A stretch of 48,144 bases of DNA, from positions 1 through 48,144 of the forward strand of contig CANKRG010000012.1 in the NCBI GenBank assembly GCA_947485165.1, read 5' to 3'. A model generated the notes under the pieces. The model was not told the origin of the DNA. It saw only the letters and a program-made list of their open reading frames with translations, and made no database searches. Below, one piece after another: positions 1 through 7,595 of this stretch. Made by a program: the position numbers and the translations under genes. The stretch is from Comamonadaceae bacterium. Lineage in GTDB: Bacteria > Pseudomonadota > Gammaproteobacteria > Burkholderiales > Burkholderiaceae_C. Position 1 is the stretch's first letter. Every line of letters begins with the position of its first letter.

Positions 1-106
1 CGGAAGGAGGCGGATGAGCGGAAGTAGTTGTGAAGAATCATAAAATATCGTTGAGTTATAAGAGAGAATAAACCAAATTTTGAAAATGTTTTAAGAAGGA
101 TTGACC
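1..106. other. Left edge, no gene
   Basis: A+T-rich leader of the first gene. No coding sequence is convincing here. The only clear signal is the Shine-Dalgarno stretch AAGAAGGA at 93-100. Confidence 0.5.
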
Positions 107-409
107 ATGATTTTAGAACTAGCCGACATCCGTATCCACCCTGGCCAGCAAGCTGCCTTTGACGAAGCCATTGAGCGCGGTTTGACCACCGTTATCGCCA
201 AAGCCAAAGGTTTTCAAGGCTTCAAGGTCAACCAAGGCATTGAAAGCCCTGAGCGCTATATTTTGCAAATCTTTTGGGCCACGCTGGAAGACCACACGGT
301 CGGTTTTCGTGAATCGCCACTGTTTGCGGAATGGCGAGCCATCGTCGGTCCATTTTTTGCTGCACCACCCAATGTAGAGCATTTCGAGCTGGTAACAAAA
401 TCAGTCTGA
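107..409 (+). CDS. Antibiotic biosynthesis monooxygenase (ABM) domain protein
   Basis: A 100-residue single-domain protein of the dimeric ferredoxin-like ABM fold. Typical ABM features are the N-terminal strand LADIRIHPG, a helix rich in E and A, the strand GFQGFKVNQGIESPERYILQIFWATLEDH, and a late W/F-rich segment with FRESPLFAEW. Family members include small quinol or polyketide monooxygenases and stress-linked proteins, so the substrate cannot be told. I chose the ATG at 107 because AAGAAGGA (93-100) lies six bases upstream. An in-frame TTG at 101 would abut that site with no spacing. The gene converges with the short remnant on the other strand, overlapping it by nine bases. Confidence 0.75.
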   Translation: MILELADIRIHPGQQAAFDEAIERGLTTVIAKAKGFQGFKVNQGIESPERYILQIFWATLEDHTVGFRESPLFAEWRAIVGPFFAAPPNVEHFELVTKSV

Positions 410-589
410 TGCACTGAGGGGTGCAACGGAAGCACCCTTAACGCCGTGTCTGGCCAATGCATCAACGATAAAACCACTGGCCTTCATGTCCTCAACAAAC
501 TGGGCGAGTATGGGGTTGCCCAAATTGATGGCCGCGCGCAATTTACCCGTGAGTGCAAAAGATTGAACGATGTGTGATGGAACAGTCAT
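401..589 (-). pseudogene. Internally deleted remnant of an amino-acid-type substrate-binding protein
   Basis: An open frame of 62 residues from ATG 589. The first part (TGKLRAAINLGNPILAQ) reads like the N-terminus of a family 3 periplasmic solute-binding protein. It continues without a break into FVEDMKASGFIVDALARHG and GASVAP, which reads like the extreme C-terminus of the same family. The roughly 190 residues that normally lie between are absent, and the junction falls near 499-500. The result is an in-frame fusion of the two ends that cannot form the two-lobed binding fold. There is no clear ribosome site in front of the ATG. It sits 28 bases beyond the stop of the aldolase-like gene on the same strand. 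The family match is from recalled sequence patterns, not a search. Confidence 0.6.
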
Positions 590-617
590 GATTTTTTTCA
601 AATTACTAAATAGCCGT

Positions 618-1337
618 TTACCAAAACACCCCAAAAGTCAGACGCAACTGGTCAATATCGCTTTCTGCTAACGATGCCGCAGTACCTTTTGTCAGATGCC
701 ACAATTTGGCTGTTTCTTCCAGCTCTTCCAGCGTAGCCATGGCGGCGGCTGGGCTGTCATGCCAGACATTGGGGCCTAGACGGTCAAGCATCACGGCGCG
801 TATTGGTGTGCCGTTGGTTTGGTATCTCGCAATCATGGCGGCTACAGCCTGTGCCGCTAGCGGGTCGCCGGGTCGGTGATATGCAATCAGAGGGACGTGG
901 CCTACTTTCATCACAAAATAGGGCGTCAATGCTGGTAAAAGCTCTTGTGCCAATGCTGACTGCTGGTTTTTCCCTAAGTCGTGTTTCAAGCCCAATGTCA
1001 AAGCCACGCAATGTGTACTGTGCGTGTGTATGATGCAGCGGGCAGCAGTAGGGTTGCCAGCACTGGCTGCGTATATTTGCCGATGCAAAGCGATGGTTTT
1101 ACTGGCTCTGTCGCCGCTGATTTGCTGACCTGCATCGTCAAGCCGTGCAAGACGCGCCGGGTCAAGAAAGCCCAAACAGGCATCGGTCGGGGTGATCAAG
1201 TAGCCACCGCCCTGCTCTGCAGCCAATTTCACGCTGATATTTCCTGCTGTGGCATGAACATACCCACGCTCAAACAAGCTTTTGCCGACGCGGCATACTT
1301 CTTCTCTGGCTAGTTTGTCTGTTTTAGTTTGAGTCAA
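618..1337 (-). CDS. Class II aldolase/adducin family protein (OtnC-like)
   Basis: A 239-residue cytosolic protein of the zinc-dependent class II aldolase/decarboxylase family. The N-terminal motif is TAGNISVK, the metal-site pair is HTHS at about residues 104-107, and GHVPLIAYHRPGDPLA is typical of the OtnC (3-oxo-tetronate 4-phosphate decarboxylase) branch, as is the tail ELEETAKLW. In FucA-type enzymes a third zinc ligand lies in an (N/Q)HG motif before the C-terminal helix. Here that place reads DRLGPNVW, so the expected His is Leu (codon CTA). Activity may therefore be altered or lost. The start overlaps the MarR stop by four bases (ATGA), which implies translational coupling. Confidence 0.8.
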   Translation of the reverse strand: MTQTKTDKLAREEVCRVGKSLFERGYVHATAGNISVKLAAEQGGGYLITPTDACLGFLDPARLARLDDAGQQISGDRASKTIALHRQIYAASAGNPTAARCIIHTHSTHCVALTLGLKHDLGKNQQSALAQELLPALTPYFVMKVGHVPLIAYHRPGDPLAAQAVAAMIARYQTNGTPIRAVMLDRLGPNVWHDSPAAAMATLEELEETAKLWHLTKGTAASLAESDIDQLRLTFGVFW

Positions 1338-1840
1338 CTTATATCTCCCACTTTAACGCCGGTTTTAGCGGTTTCATCATGCCCAGCGACGAGTTTGCCT
1401 AGCAAAGCCGTCAACTGCTGCGCCTCTTTAGCGGTGAGCGGCTGCATGATTTGACCTTGAACCTCTGCCACGGCTGCCTTCATAGCGATGACAACTTTTT
1501 CGCCTTCCACGGTGGCGGTCAGCAGCTTGCGGCGCTTGTCTTTGGGATCGGCATCGCGGCGCAACAAGCCTTTGGCTTCAAGGCGCGCAATGACCGCGCC
1601 AGAGGTGGCGGCATCAAAAGCGACTTTGCCGGCTAGCGTGATTTGGTCTTCGCCCGGATCGTCCATCAAGGCGTTGAGCATGGCAAATTGAACCGGTGTG
1701 ATGTCAAATGCGGCCGTTTTTTCAGCAAAAATGCTGACTGCTACTTGATGCGCACGGCGGATCAAATGACCGGGGGCGGCGTGATAATCAAACGTACTTG
1801 CAAAGGCATTTGCAAGTGTATTTACTGAAGTGCTTGGCAT
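1334..1840 (-). CDS. MarR family transcriptional regulator
   Basis: A 168-residue winged-helix protein. ITPVQFAMLNALMD begins the MarR core, followed by the recognition region VAFDAATSGAVIARLEAKGLLRRDADPKDKRRKLL, whose D-x-R/K-rich wing is diagnostic. MarR proteins are dimeric and usually repress a divergent operon until an aromatic or phenolic ligand binds. It is divergent from the gentisate dioxygenase gene with 93 bp between the starts, and that gap contains a perfect 13-bp palindrome. I infer it controls the gentisate genes and itself. It shares a transcript with the aldolase-like gene (4-bp overlap). No strong ribosome site precedes the ATG. Confidence 0.85.
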   Translation of the reverse strand: MPSTSVNTLANAFASTFDYHAAPGHLIRRAHQVAVSIFAEKTAAFDITPVQFAMLNALMDDPGEDQITLAGKVAFDAATSGAVIARLEAKGLLRRDADPKDKRRKLLTATVEGEKVVIAMKAAVAEVQGQIMQPLTAKEAQQLTALLGKLVAGHDETAKTGVKVGDIS

Positions 1841-1896
1841 GTTGAAAGTTTAAACCTGAGATGCATCGTTTTGAGCCATCTAGGGTAAACACTAAG

Positions 1897-1926
1897 TTGA
1901 CTTATGATAAGTACACATATTATACT
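1897..1926 (+). promoter_or_regulatory. Promoter with embedded palindrome ahead of gentisate dioxygenase
   Basis: A -35-like TTGACT (1897-1902) and -10-like TATACT (1921-1926) are 18 bp apart. The perfect inverted repeat ACTTAT-G-ATAAGT (1900-1912) overlaps the -35 box and the spacer, the classical position for a MarR-type repressor. The -10 box ends seven bases before ATG 1934, so the transcript could start at or next to the start codon. Confidence 0.55.
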
Positions 1927-1933
1927 TTCCAGC

Positions 1934-3019
1934 ATGGACAAAACAACCATTTCGACAAATACTGCCAGTCAAAACGACGTGCGGGAGCAGCTTTACAAAG
2001 ACATGGCGCCCCACCATTTGACGCCGCTGTGGCGCGAACTGCATGCCTTGGTGCCGCAGCAGCCGAACACGCCGTGCGTGGCTGCGCACTGGAAATATGA
2101 GCAAATCAGGCCGTATTTGATGCGTGCCGGTGAAGTTATCACCGCTGAAGAAGCCGTGCGCCGTGTGCTGATTTTGGAAAACCCCGCGTTAAAAGGCCAA
2201 TCCGCCATCACCCAAGCTTTGTATGCGGGTTTGCAGCTCATCATGCCCAGCGAAATTGCCCCCAACCACCGCCACACGCAAAGCGCCTTGCGTTTTATCG
2301 TTGAAGGCTCTGGCGCGTTCACGGCTGTGAACGGCGAGCGCACGACCATGCGACCGGGCGATTTCATCATCACGCCCAGCATGACGTGGCACGACCATGG
2401 CTCGGATGCCAGCGAACCCGTGGTTTGGCTGGACGGTTTGGACATTCCTCTGATTCGCTATTTAGACGCTGGTTTTGCGGAAAACGCTTCTGAGAAATCG
2501 CAAACCGTGACCCGCCCCGAAGGCACCAGTTTTGCCCAGTTTGGCTACAACATGGCACCGGTACGCACTTATGACTCGCCGCTGGGGCAAACATCGCCAA
2601 TTTTTAGCTACCCTTACGACAAAAGCCGTGAAGCGCTGCATATTTTAGAGACAACCCAGCCAATTGATGCGTGGGACGGTGTGAAACTGCGCTATATCAA
2701 CCCACTGACTGGCGGCGCACCCATGCCAACCATGGCAACCTTCATGCAACGCATCCCCGCTGGCTTCGAAGGCCTGCCTTACCGACAGACGGATGGTGCG
2801 ATTTTTAGCGTGGTTGAAGGTTCAGGCTCGGTACAGATTGAGCACAAGGGTGAAAAAGTACAATTTGACTTTTCACCGCGCGACCATTTTGTGATTCCAT
2901 CGTGGCACACAGCCCGCTTTTCTTCGACAAGCGGTTGCGTGTTGTTCAGTTACTCAGACCGCCCGGTGCACCAAGCGCTAGGCATACACAAAGAAGAAAG
3001 ACTCAATCATGTCGAATAA
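1934..3019 (+). CDS. gtdA: Gentisate 1,2-dioxygenase
   Basis: A 361-residue bicupin Fe(II) ring-cleavage dioxygenase that opens gentisate (2,5-dihydroxybenzoate) to maleylpyruvate. The N-terminal cupin carries HRHTQSALRFIVEG (His112 and His114 as iron ligands) and PGDFIITPSMTWHDHG. The second cupin begins at FSVVEGSGSVQI and ends in FVIPSWHTARFSS. LTPLWRELHALVPQQPNTP near residue 29 is a hallmark of the family. I start at ATG 1934 because it gives the usual N-terminal length. An ATG at 1904 would lie upstream of the -10 box. No Shine-Dalgarno site precedes 1934, which fits a leaderless or very short-leader message. It overlaps the hydrolase gene by 11 bases. Confidence 0.93.
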   Translation: MDKTTISTNTASQNDVREQLYKDMAPHHLTPLWRELHALVPQQPNTPCVAAHWKYEQIRPYLMRAGEVITAEEAVRRVLILENPALKGQSAITQALYAGLQLIMPSEIAPNHRHTQSALRFIVEGSGAFTAVNGERTTMRPGDFIITPSMTWHDHGSDASEPVVWLDGLDIPLIRYLDAGFAENASEKSQTVTRPEGTSFAQFGYNMAPVRTYDSPLGQTSPIFSYPYDKSREALHILETTQPIDAWDGVKLRYINPLTGGAPMPTMATFMQRIPAGFEGLPYRQTDGAIFSVVEGSGSVQIEHKGEKVQFDFSPRDHFVIPSWHTARFSSTSGCVLFSYSDRPVHQALGIHKEERLNHVE

Positions 3020-3722
3020 CACCATGACCCAATACGTCATTGAAGCCCTTGAGCAAGTGTCCGTCCCTGTGGTCGGCACGACAGCACGTTTTCCTGTCCA
3101 GCGTATTTACTGCGTCGGCCGCAACTACGTGGACCACGCCCAAGAAATGGGCTTCACAGGCCGCGAGCCACCGTTTTTCTTCATCAAACCAGCCAATACC
3201 GTGGTGGTTTGCAACGCGGGCGAAACAGCCTCTCTGCCCTACCCACCTTTGACCAAAGATTTTCAGCACGAAATCGAAATCGTCGCTTGCATCGGCACAG
3301 GTGGCAAAAACATCAAAGCGGCAGATGCTAAAAAACACATCTACGGCTACGCAGTTGGCTTGGACATGACCCGCCGTGACTTGCAAGGCGAGCAAAAAAA
3401 GCTGGGCCGCCCATGGTGCATCGGCAAATCGTTTGACCACGCCTCCCCCATTGGCCCCATCACGCCAGCGGCGCAAGCAGGCGATGTTGAAAACGCAGAA
3501 ATCTATGTTCAAGTGGATGGCAAAGACCGCCAGCGCAGCACCGTCAGCAAGTTGATATGGAATTTGGGCGAAATCATTGAGCACATCTCCACAGCATGGG
3601 AACTGCAAGCTGGCGATTTGATTTACACCGGTACGCCAGCTGGCGTGGCAGCCGTCGCGGTAGGTGACACCATGCACGGCCATGTTGATGGGTTAACCGA
3701 TATTCGCGTCAAAGTGGTGTAA
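3009..3722 (+). CDS. Fumarylpyruvate hydrolase (FAA hydrolase family)
   Basis: A 237-residue protein of the fumarylacetoacetate hydrolase fold. It has IYCVGRNYVDHAQEMG, the PPFFFIKPANTVV segment, metal-binding acidic residues in HEIEIVACIG, YGYAVGLDMTRRDLQ, and the closing GTPAGVAAVAVGD. In gentisate degradation this enzyme (called NagK in some strains) splits fumarylpyruvate into fumarate and pyruvate. Its start lies inside the last codons of the dioxygenase gene, so the two are surely co-transcribed. The maleylpyruvate isomerase that normally acts between them is not in this window. A repeat-derived terminator follows the stop. An alternative ATG at 3024 would shorten it by five residues. 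Confidence 0.9.
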   Translation: MSNNTMTQYVIEALEQVSVPVVGTTARFPVQRIYCVGRNYVDHAQEMGFTGREPPFFFIKPANTVVVCNAGETASLPYPPLTKDFQHEIEIVACIGTGGKNIKAADAKKHIYGYAVGLDMTRRDLQGEQKKLGRPWCIGKSFDHASPIGPITPAAQAGDVENAEIYVQVDGKDRQRSTVSKLIWNLGEIIEHISTAWELQAGDLIYTGTPAGVAAVAVGDTMHGHVDGLTDIRVKVV

Positions 3723-3750
3723 ACTGCCATTTTTTAAGTAAAATTCGGCT

Positions 3751-3810
3751 TTAGCCGGCGTATTTATTGCCTAAAGTGCTATTAAAAATAGAGCATTTTA
3801 GGCTTTTTTT
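3751..3810 (+). terminator. Repeat copy A forming an intrinsic terminator between the hydrolase and TRAP genes
   Basis: The dispersed element (GCCGGCGTATTTATTGCCT, N5, GCTAT, N7, then AGAGC) continues so that GCCTAAAGTGCTATT at 3769 can pair with the segment ending at GGC 3803. The result is a stem of about 15 bp followed by seven T residues (3804-3810). That is a textbook rho-independent terminator. The Shine-Dalgarno site of the next gene begins only four bases after the T tract. Confidence 0.75.
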
Positions 3811-3824
3811 CTTGGGAGAGAGCT

Positions 3825-4322
3825 TTGAAACTATTAGAAAATCTAGCCAAACTATGCGCCATCTTGGCCGGTGTTTTGCTCACCTTTATAACGCTGATGA
3901 CCTGCGTCAGCATAGTTGGCCGAGAAACCGTGGGTAAAACAATTTCTGGCGATTTTGAGCTGTCGGGTGTTGCTGCGGGCGCAGCCATTGCGCTGTTCAT
4001 GCCATGGTGCCAGTTCAAACGTGGCAACATCATGGTTGATTTCTTCACCGCCAAAACCTCTGAAACGACGCAAAACAATTTGGAGCGCTTTGGCGCTTTT
4101 TTGCTAGCTGCAGTGATGGCCTTGGTCGCATGGCGCACCGTATTGGGTGGGCTCAATGCTTACAGCTCCAACAGCGGCACCATGTTGCTGGGTTTTCCTG
4201 AATACGTTGTTTACTGTGCCATGGTGCCGCCCTTGGTGCTCACCGCGCTGATTGCTTTGCACCAGGGCGTTTTCGGCTTTGCTGAAGACAACGTAGAAGC
4301 CAATCCGGAGTTTGCCGTATGA
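3825..4322 (+). CDS. TRAP transporter small permease subunit (DctQ family)
   Basis: A 165-residue inner-membrane protein with four hydrophobic segments: LCAILAGVLLTFITLMTCVSIV, a segment around GVAAGAAIALFMPW, AFLLAAVMALVAWRTV, and VVYCAMVPPLVLTALIALH. This is the DctQ topology of tripartite ATP-independent periplasmic transporters. The residues after the second segment (CQFKRGNIMVDFF) are typical. It starts with TTG at 3825, preceded by a strong GGGAGAG site; the next in-frame ATG is inside the first membrane segment. The stop overlaps the DctM start in ATGA. It follows the gentisate genes on the same strand, so the likely substrate is an aromatic or related acid (inference). Confidence 0.85.
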   Translation: MKLLENLAKLCAILAGVLLTFITLMTCVSIVGRETVGKTISGDFELSGVAAGAAIALFMPWCQFKRGNIMVDFFTAKTSETTQNNLERFGAFLLAAVMALVAWRTVLGGLNAYSSNSGTMLLGFPEYVVYCAMVPPLVLTALIALHQGVFGFAEDNVEANPEFAV

Positions 4323-5674
4323 GCGCGATTCAACTGGCTTTGACCATTTTTGGCATCATGCTGCTGCTCATGGCGGTGCGCGTGCCCATCGCCGTGTGTA
4401 TGTTTGTCGCCGGTACGGTTGGCTACGTCGCCCAAGCGGGCTGGGGCCCACTTTCTAGCTTCTTGAACACACAAGCTTTTGCACGTTTTGCGAGCTATGA
4501 CTTGTCCGTCATTCCGCTCTTCATCTTGATGGGGCATTTTGCAACCCAAGGCGGCATCAGCAAAGCGCTGTTTGGCTTTGCCGCCAGCGTTATGGGGCGC
4601 TTCAAAGGCGGCTTGGCCATGGGTGCGGTGTTGGCCTGCGCAGCGTTTGGTGCGATTTGCGGCTCGTCCGTAGCAACTGCCGCGACGATTACCAATGTGG
4701 CTTACGACGAAATGCGTAAACATGGCTATTCTGGGCGTTTGACCACAGGCACTCTGGCTGCGGGTGGCACACTGGGCATTTTGATTCCGCCTTCCGTGCC
4801 ACTGGTGATTTACGCGATTTTGACCGAGCAAAACATTGCCAAATTGTTTGCAGCCGCCATGGTGCCAGGCATCATTGCCATGCTGGGTTATATGATTGCG
4901 ATTGGCATTTATGTGCGTCTTGTACCTGGCCATGCACCTGAGCACGACCAAGTGTCGAAACTCAATATCCTCGAATCTATCAAAGGTATTGGCCCCATTG
5001 CCGCTATCTTTTTGATTGTGTTTGGCGGCATTTATGGCGGGTTTTTCACGCCGACAGAAGGGGCTGCGGTTGGCGCATTCTCAACCTTTGTTGCCGCATT
5101 ATTAAAGCGTGAAATGACGTGGGACAAGTTTAAAAAGTGCTTTTACGCCACCGCTGAAAGCTCTGCCATGATCTTTTTGATCTTCTTGGGGGCAGATTTG
5201 ATGAATGCATCGCTGGCGTTGACACAAGTACCGTCACAACTGGCGCAGTTGGTAGGCTCATGGGGCTTGTCGCCCGTCATGGTGGTGGCTGCCATCATGC
5301 TGTTTTACGTGGTGCTGGGCGCGGTGATGGATGAGCTGTCGATGATTTTGCTCACCATCCCTATCTTTTTCCCCATGATCATGGGCTTGGACTTTGGCAT
5401 GAGCAAAGAATACACCGCCATTTGGTTTGGCATCATGGTGCTGATGACAGTGGGTTTTGGCATGTTGGCGCCGCCTGTGGGCTTGAATGTTTACGTGGTT
5501 AACAGCATGACCAAAGGAAGAGGAAAAGGAAAAGGCCAAGCTTCGTATGACGACGTGCCTATTTCTGAAAGCTATAAAGGCGTGATGCCGTTTTTGATCA
5601 CTGATACGATTCGCACGATTGTGTTGCTTTTATTCCCAGCTATTTCTTTGTACTTTGTGCAGTATCTGCAGTAA
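4319..5674 (+). CDS. TRAP transporter large permease subunit (DctM family)
   Basis: A 451-residue, very hydrophobic protein of the DctM family, the sodium-coupled translocation channel. Recognisable parts are VRVPIAVCMFVAG near the N-terminus, FILMGHFATQGGISKALFGFA, AFGAICGSSVATAATI, GTLAAGGTLGILIPPSVPLVIYA, GGIYGGFFTPTEGAAVGAF, and GFGMLAPPVGLNVYVVNS. The PP motifs in ILIPPS and APPVGLN are conserved in the family. The length is slightly above the usual 425-430, because of a basic insert (KGRGKGKGQ) near residue 400 before the last membrane segment. It is translationally coupled to DctQ through ATGA. Confidence 0.92.
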   Translation: MSAIQLALTIFGIMLLLMAVRVPIAVCMFVAGTVGYVAQAGWGPLSSFLNTQAFARFASYDLSVIPLFILMGHFATQGGISKALFGFAASVMGRFKGGLAMGAVLACAAFGAICGSSVATAATITNVAYDEMRKHGYSGRLTTGTLAAGGTLGILIPPSVPLVIYAILTEQNIAKLFAAAMVPGIIAMLGYMIAIGIYVRLVPGHAPEHDQVSKLNILESIKGIGPIAAIFLIVFGGIYGGFFTPTEGAAVGAFSTFVAALLKREMTWDKFKKCFYATAESSAMIFLIFLGADLMNASLALTQVPSQLAQLVGSWGLSPVMVVAAIMLFYVVLGAVMDELSMILLTIPIFFPMIMGLDFGMSKEYTAIWFGIMVLMTVGFGMLAPPVGLNVYVVNSMTKGRGKGKGQASYDDVPISESYKGVMPFLITDTIRTIVLLLFPAISLYFVQYLQ

Positions 5675-5749
5675 ACCAATTTGCTTTTCAGCCGTTATAG
5701 TTTCATCCGTTTTAGTTTCGTTTCATATCAATAACTTGGAGACATTTGC

Positions 5750-6802
5750 ATGATTAATCGTCGTTCCCTCTTAAAAACTGGTGTTGCCGCAGCTGTAGCG
5801 ACATCCAGCGCCATCGCTTTGGCGCAAACACCCGCGGTGACATTGAAGTTTCACACCTTCATGTCGCCCCAGTCCAACGTTTGGCTGAACATGCACAAAG
5901 CGTGGATGGACAAGGTTGAAAAAGAATCTGGTGGTCGCATCAAGTTTGAAGCCTATCCGGCCATGCAATTGGGCGGCACACCTGTGCAACTGTACGACCA
6001 AGCCAAAGACGGCGTGGTAGACATTATTTGGACACTGCCTGGCAACACCGCAGGCCGTTTCCCGCGCGTAGAAGTGTTTGAGCTTCCGTTCATGATGTCA
6101 AACGCTGAAGCCACATCCAAAGCCTATTGGGAATATGTGCAAATTTTTGCAGCCGATGAGTTCAAAGACGTGCAAGTCTTGGCACTGCAAGTGCACGGCC
6201 CTGGCGTGATTCACACCACCGATAAACCCATCAAATCTGTGGACGACATGAAAGGCGTGAAAATGCGCGCGCCAACGCGTCAAGTGAATAAGCTGATGGC
6301 GTCTTTGGGCGCAACCCCAGTGGGCATGCCACTCCCAGGCATTCCAGATGCACTGTCAAAAGGCACGATTCAAGGTGCGGTGATTCCGTGGGAAGTTGTG
6401 CCATCCGTGAAGGTGCACGAGTTGACCAAGTTCCACGCTGAATTTGACCCTGCTGGCGGCGCGCTTTACACCACGACCTTCGTCATGGCGATGAACAAAG
6501 CCAAATACAACAGCTTGCCGGCTGATTTGAAGAAAATCATCGACAACAACTCAGGCATGGCAACATCAGCTTGGTTGGGGAAAACGCAGCAAGCGGGTGA
6601 CGTTGCAGGCCGTAAGTCTGCCAGCGACCGCAACAACACCATCTTTACCGTGAATGTCGCAGAAGCGCAAAATTTCCGCCGTCAGTCACGCGCCATTGAA
6701 GTGGAATGGGTCGAAGACATGAACAAGCGCGGTTTTGATGGCAAGAAATTGCTCGAAGGCGCGAAAGCTTTGATCGAAAAGCACACCAAAACAACAAAAT
6801 AA
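5750..6802 (+). CDS. TRAP transporter substrate-binding protein (DctP family)
   Basis: A 350-residue periplasmic binding protein of the DctP family. The N-terminus has NRRSLLKTG followed by an Ala-rich hydrophobic stretch ending ALAQ, close to a twin-arginine (Tat) signal. Export by Tat would mean it folds in the cytoplasm. The body shows KFHTFMSPQSNVW, GGTPVQLYDQAKDGVVDIIWTLPG and MKGVKMRAPTRQVNKLMASLGATPV; the Arg in MRAPTR is the conserved carboxylate-binding residue of DctP proteins. A GGAG site lies eight to nine bases before the ATG. An intrinsic terminator follows. The genetic context points to an aromatic or keto-acid ligand, which is an inference. Confidence 0.9.
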   Translation: MINRRSLLKTGVAAAVATSSAIALAQTPAVTLKFHTFMSPQSNVWLNMHKAWMDKVEKESGGRIKFEAYPAMQLGGTPVQLYDQAKDGVVDIIWTLPGNTAGRFPRVEVFELPFMMSNAEATSKAYWEYVQIFAADEFKDVQVLALQVHGPGVIHTTDKPIKSVDDMKGVKMRAPTRQVNKLMASLGATPVGMPLPGIPDALSKGTIQGAVIPWEVVPSVKVHELTKFHAEFDPAGGALYTTTFVMAMNKAKYNSLPADLKKIIDNNSGMATSAWLGKTQQAGDVAGRKSASDRNNTIFTVNVAEAQNFRRQSRAIEVEWVEDMNKRGFDGKKLLEGAKALIEKHTKTTK

Positions 6803-6842
6803 GCGCTGAAACAAGCTGTATTTTTAGTTTTTTAAATCCTCA

Positions 6843-6874
6843 AAGGCTCTGAGTGAAAACTTAGGGCCTTTTTT
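6843..6874 (+). terminator. Intrinsic terminator after the TRAP operon
   Basis: AAGGCTCTGAGT at 6843 pairs with ACTTAGGGCCTT around a GAAA tetraloop, a 12-bp stem with two G-T wobbles. A run of T residues follows. Confidence 0.85.
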
Positions 6875-6918
6875 CATGGCGCGTGCATCTCCTTAAAATT
6901 TCCCTATAAACTGCGCAG

Positions 6919-7467
6919 ATGATTTACAGAACGCCCATCAAACACTGCAAAAACTGCGGCACTGCCGTGGTTTACCGCCAGCCAGACGATGGCGACACCA
7001 AAAACCGCGCTGTTTGTCCGGCTTGCAACACCGTGCATTACGAAAACCCGTTGAACGTTGTCGGAACCGTACCGTTTTGGGGTGACAAAGTATTGCTGTG
7101 CAAACGCAATATTGAGCCACGCAAAGGCAAATGGACACTGCCCGCTGGTTTTATGGAGTTGGACGAAACGACTGCTGAAGGCGCCGCGCGTGAAACGGTT
7201 GAAGAAGCCGGTGCGCAGTTTGAAATGCAATCGCTTTTTAGCGTACTCAGCGTGCCCAAAGTCGGCCAAGTGCATTTGTTTTACCGCGCCAAATTAACCA
7301 GCGACCGGTTTGACCCAGGCTATGAAACCCAAGAAGCCACGCTATTCACGGAAGCTGAAATTCCGTGGGACGAAATCGCCTTCAGAACTGTGAAAGTGAC
7401 TCTGGAGCGGTTTTTTGCAGACAGCGCCTTAGGCACATATAGCGTTCACCAAGTCGACATCCTATAG
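6919..7467 (+). CDS. Nudix hydrolase with N-terminal zinc ribbon
   Basis: A 182-residue cytosolic pyrophosphohydrolase. A zinc-ribbon-like N-terminus (CKNC near residue 11 and CPAC near residue 35) precedes the Nudix fold. The Nudix box is complete: G-FMELD-E-TTAEGAA-RE-TV-EE-AG, which supplies the metal-binding glutamates. This layout is that of NudC-like NADH/ADP-ribose pyrophosphatases, though it is shorter than NudC and lacks a clear SQPWPFPxS signature, so the substrate remains open. It stands alone between the TRAP terminator and the lipid cluster. No strong ribosome site precedes the ATG. Confidence 0.85.
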   Translation: MIYRTPIKHCKNCGTAVVYRQPDDGDTKNRAVCPACNTVHYENPLNVVGTVPFWGDKVLLCKRNIEPRKGKWTLPAGFMELDETTAEGAARETVEEAGAQFEMQSLFSVLSVPKVGQVHLFYRAKLTSDRFDPGYETQEATLFTEAEIPWDEIAFRTVKVTLERFFADSALGTYSVHQVDIL

Positions 7468-7558
7468 AGCTACTTTCTTTAAGTCCAGTTCCTTGCGGTT
7501 TGAATCCGCCGCCCCTGTTCTTACGTATTAAGCAGTAGACATACCTGCATATTACTAA

Positions 7559-7590
7559 TTGGTCACAAATTTACCCATTAGTCATATAAT
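7559..7590 (+). promoter_or_regulatory. Putative promoter of the lipid-modification cluster
   Basis: A perfect TATAAT lies at 7585-7590. Upstream are GTCACA 17 bp away (7562-7567) or TTGGTC (7559-7564), both weak as -35 boxes. The -10 box ends five bases before ATG 7596, so either the message is leaderless or translation begins at ATG 7608. I see no motif I can assign to an ECF sigma factor. Confidence 0.4.
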
Positions 7591-7595
7591 GCAGC

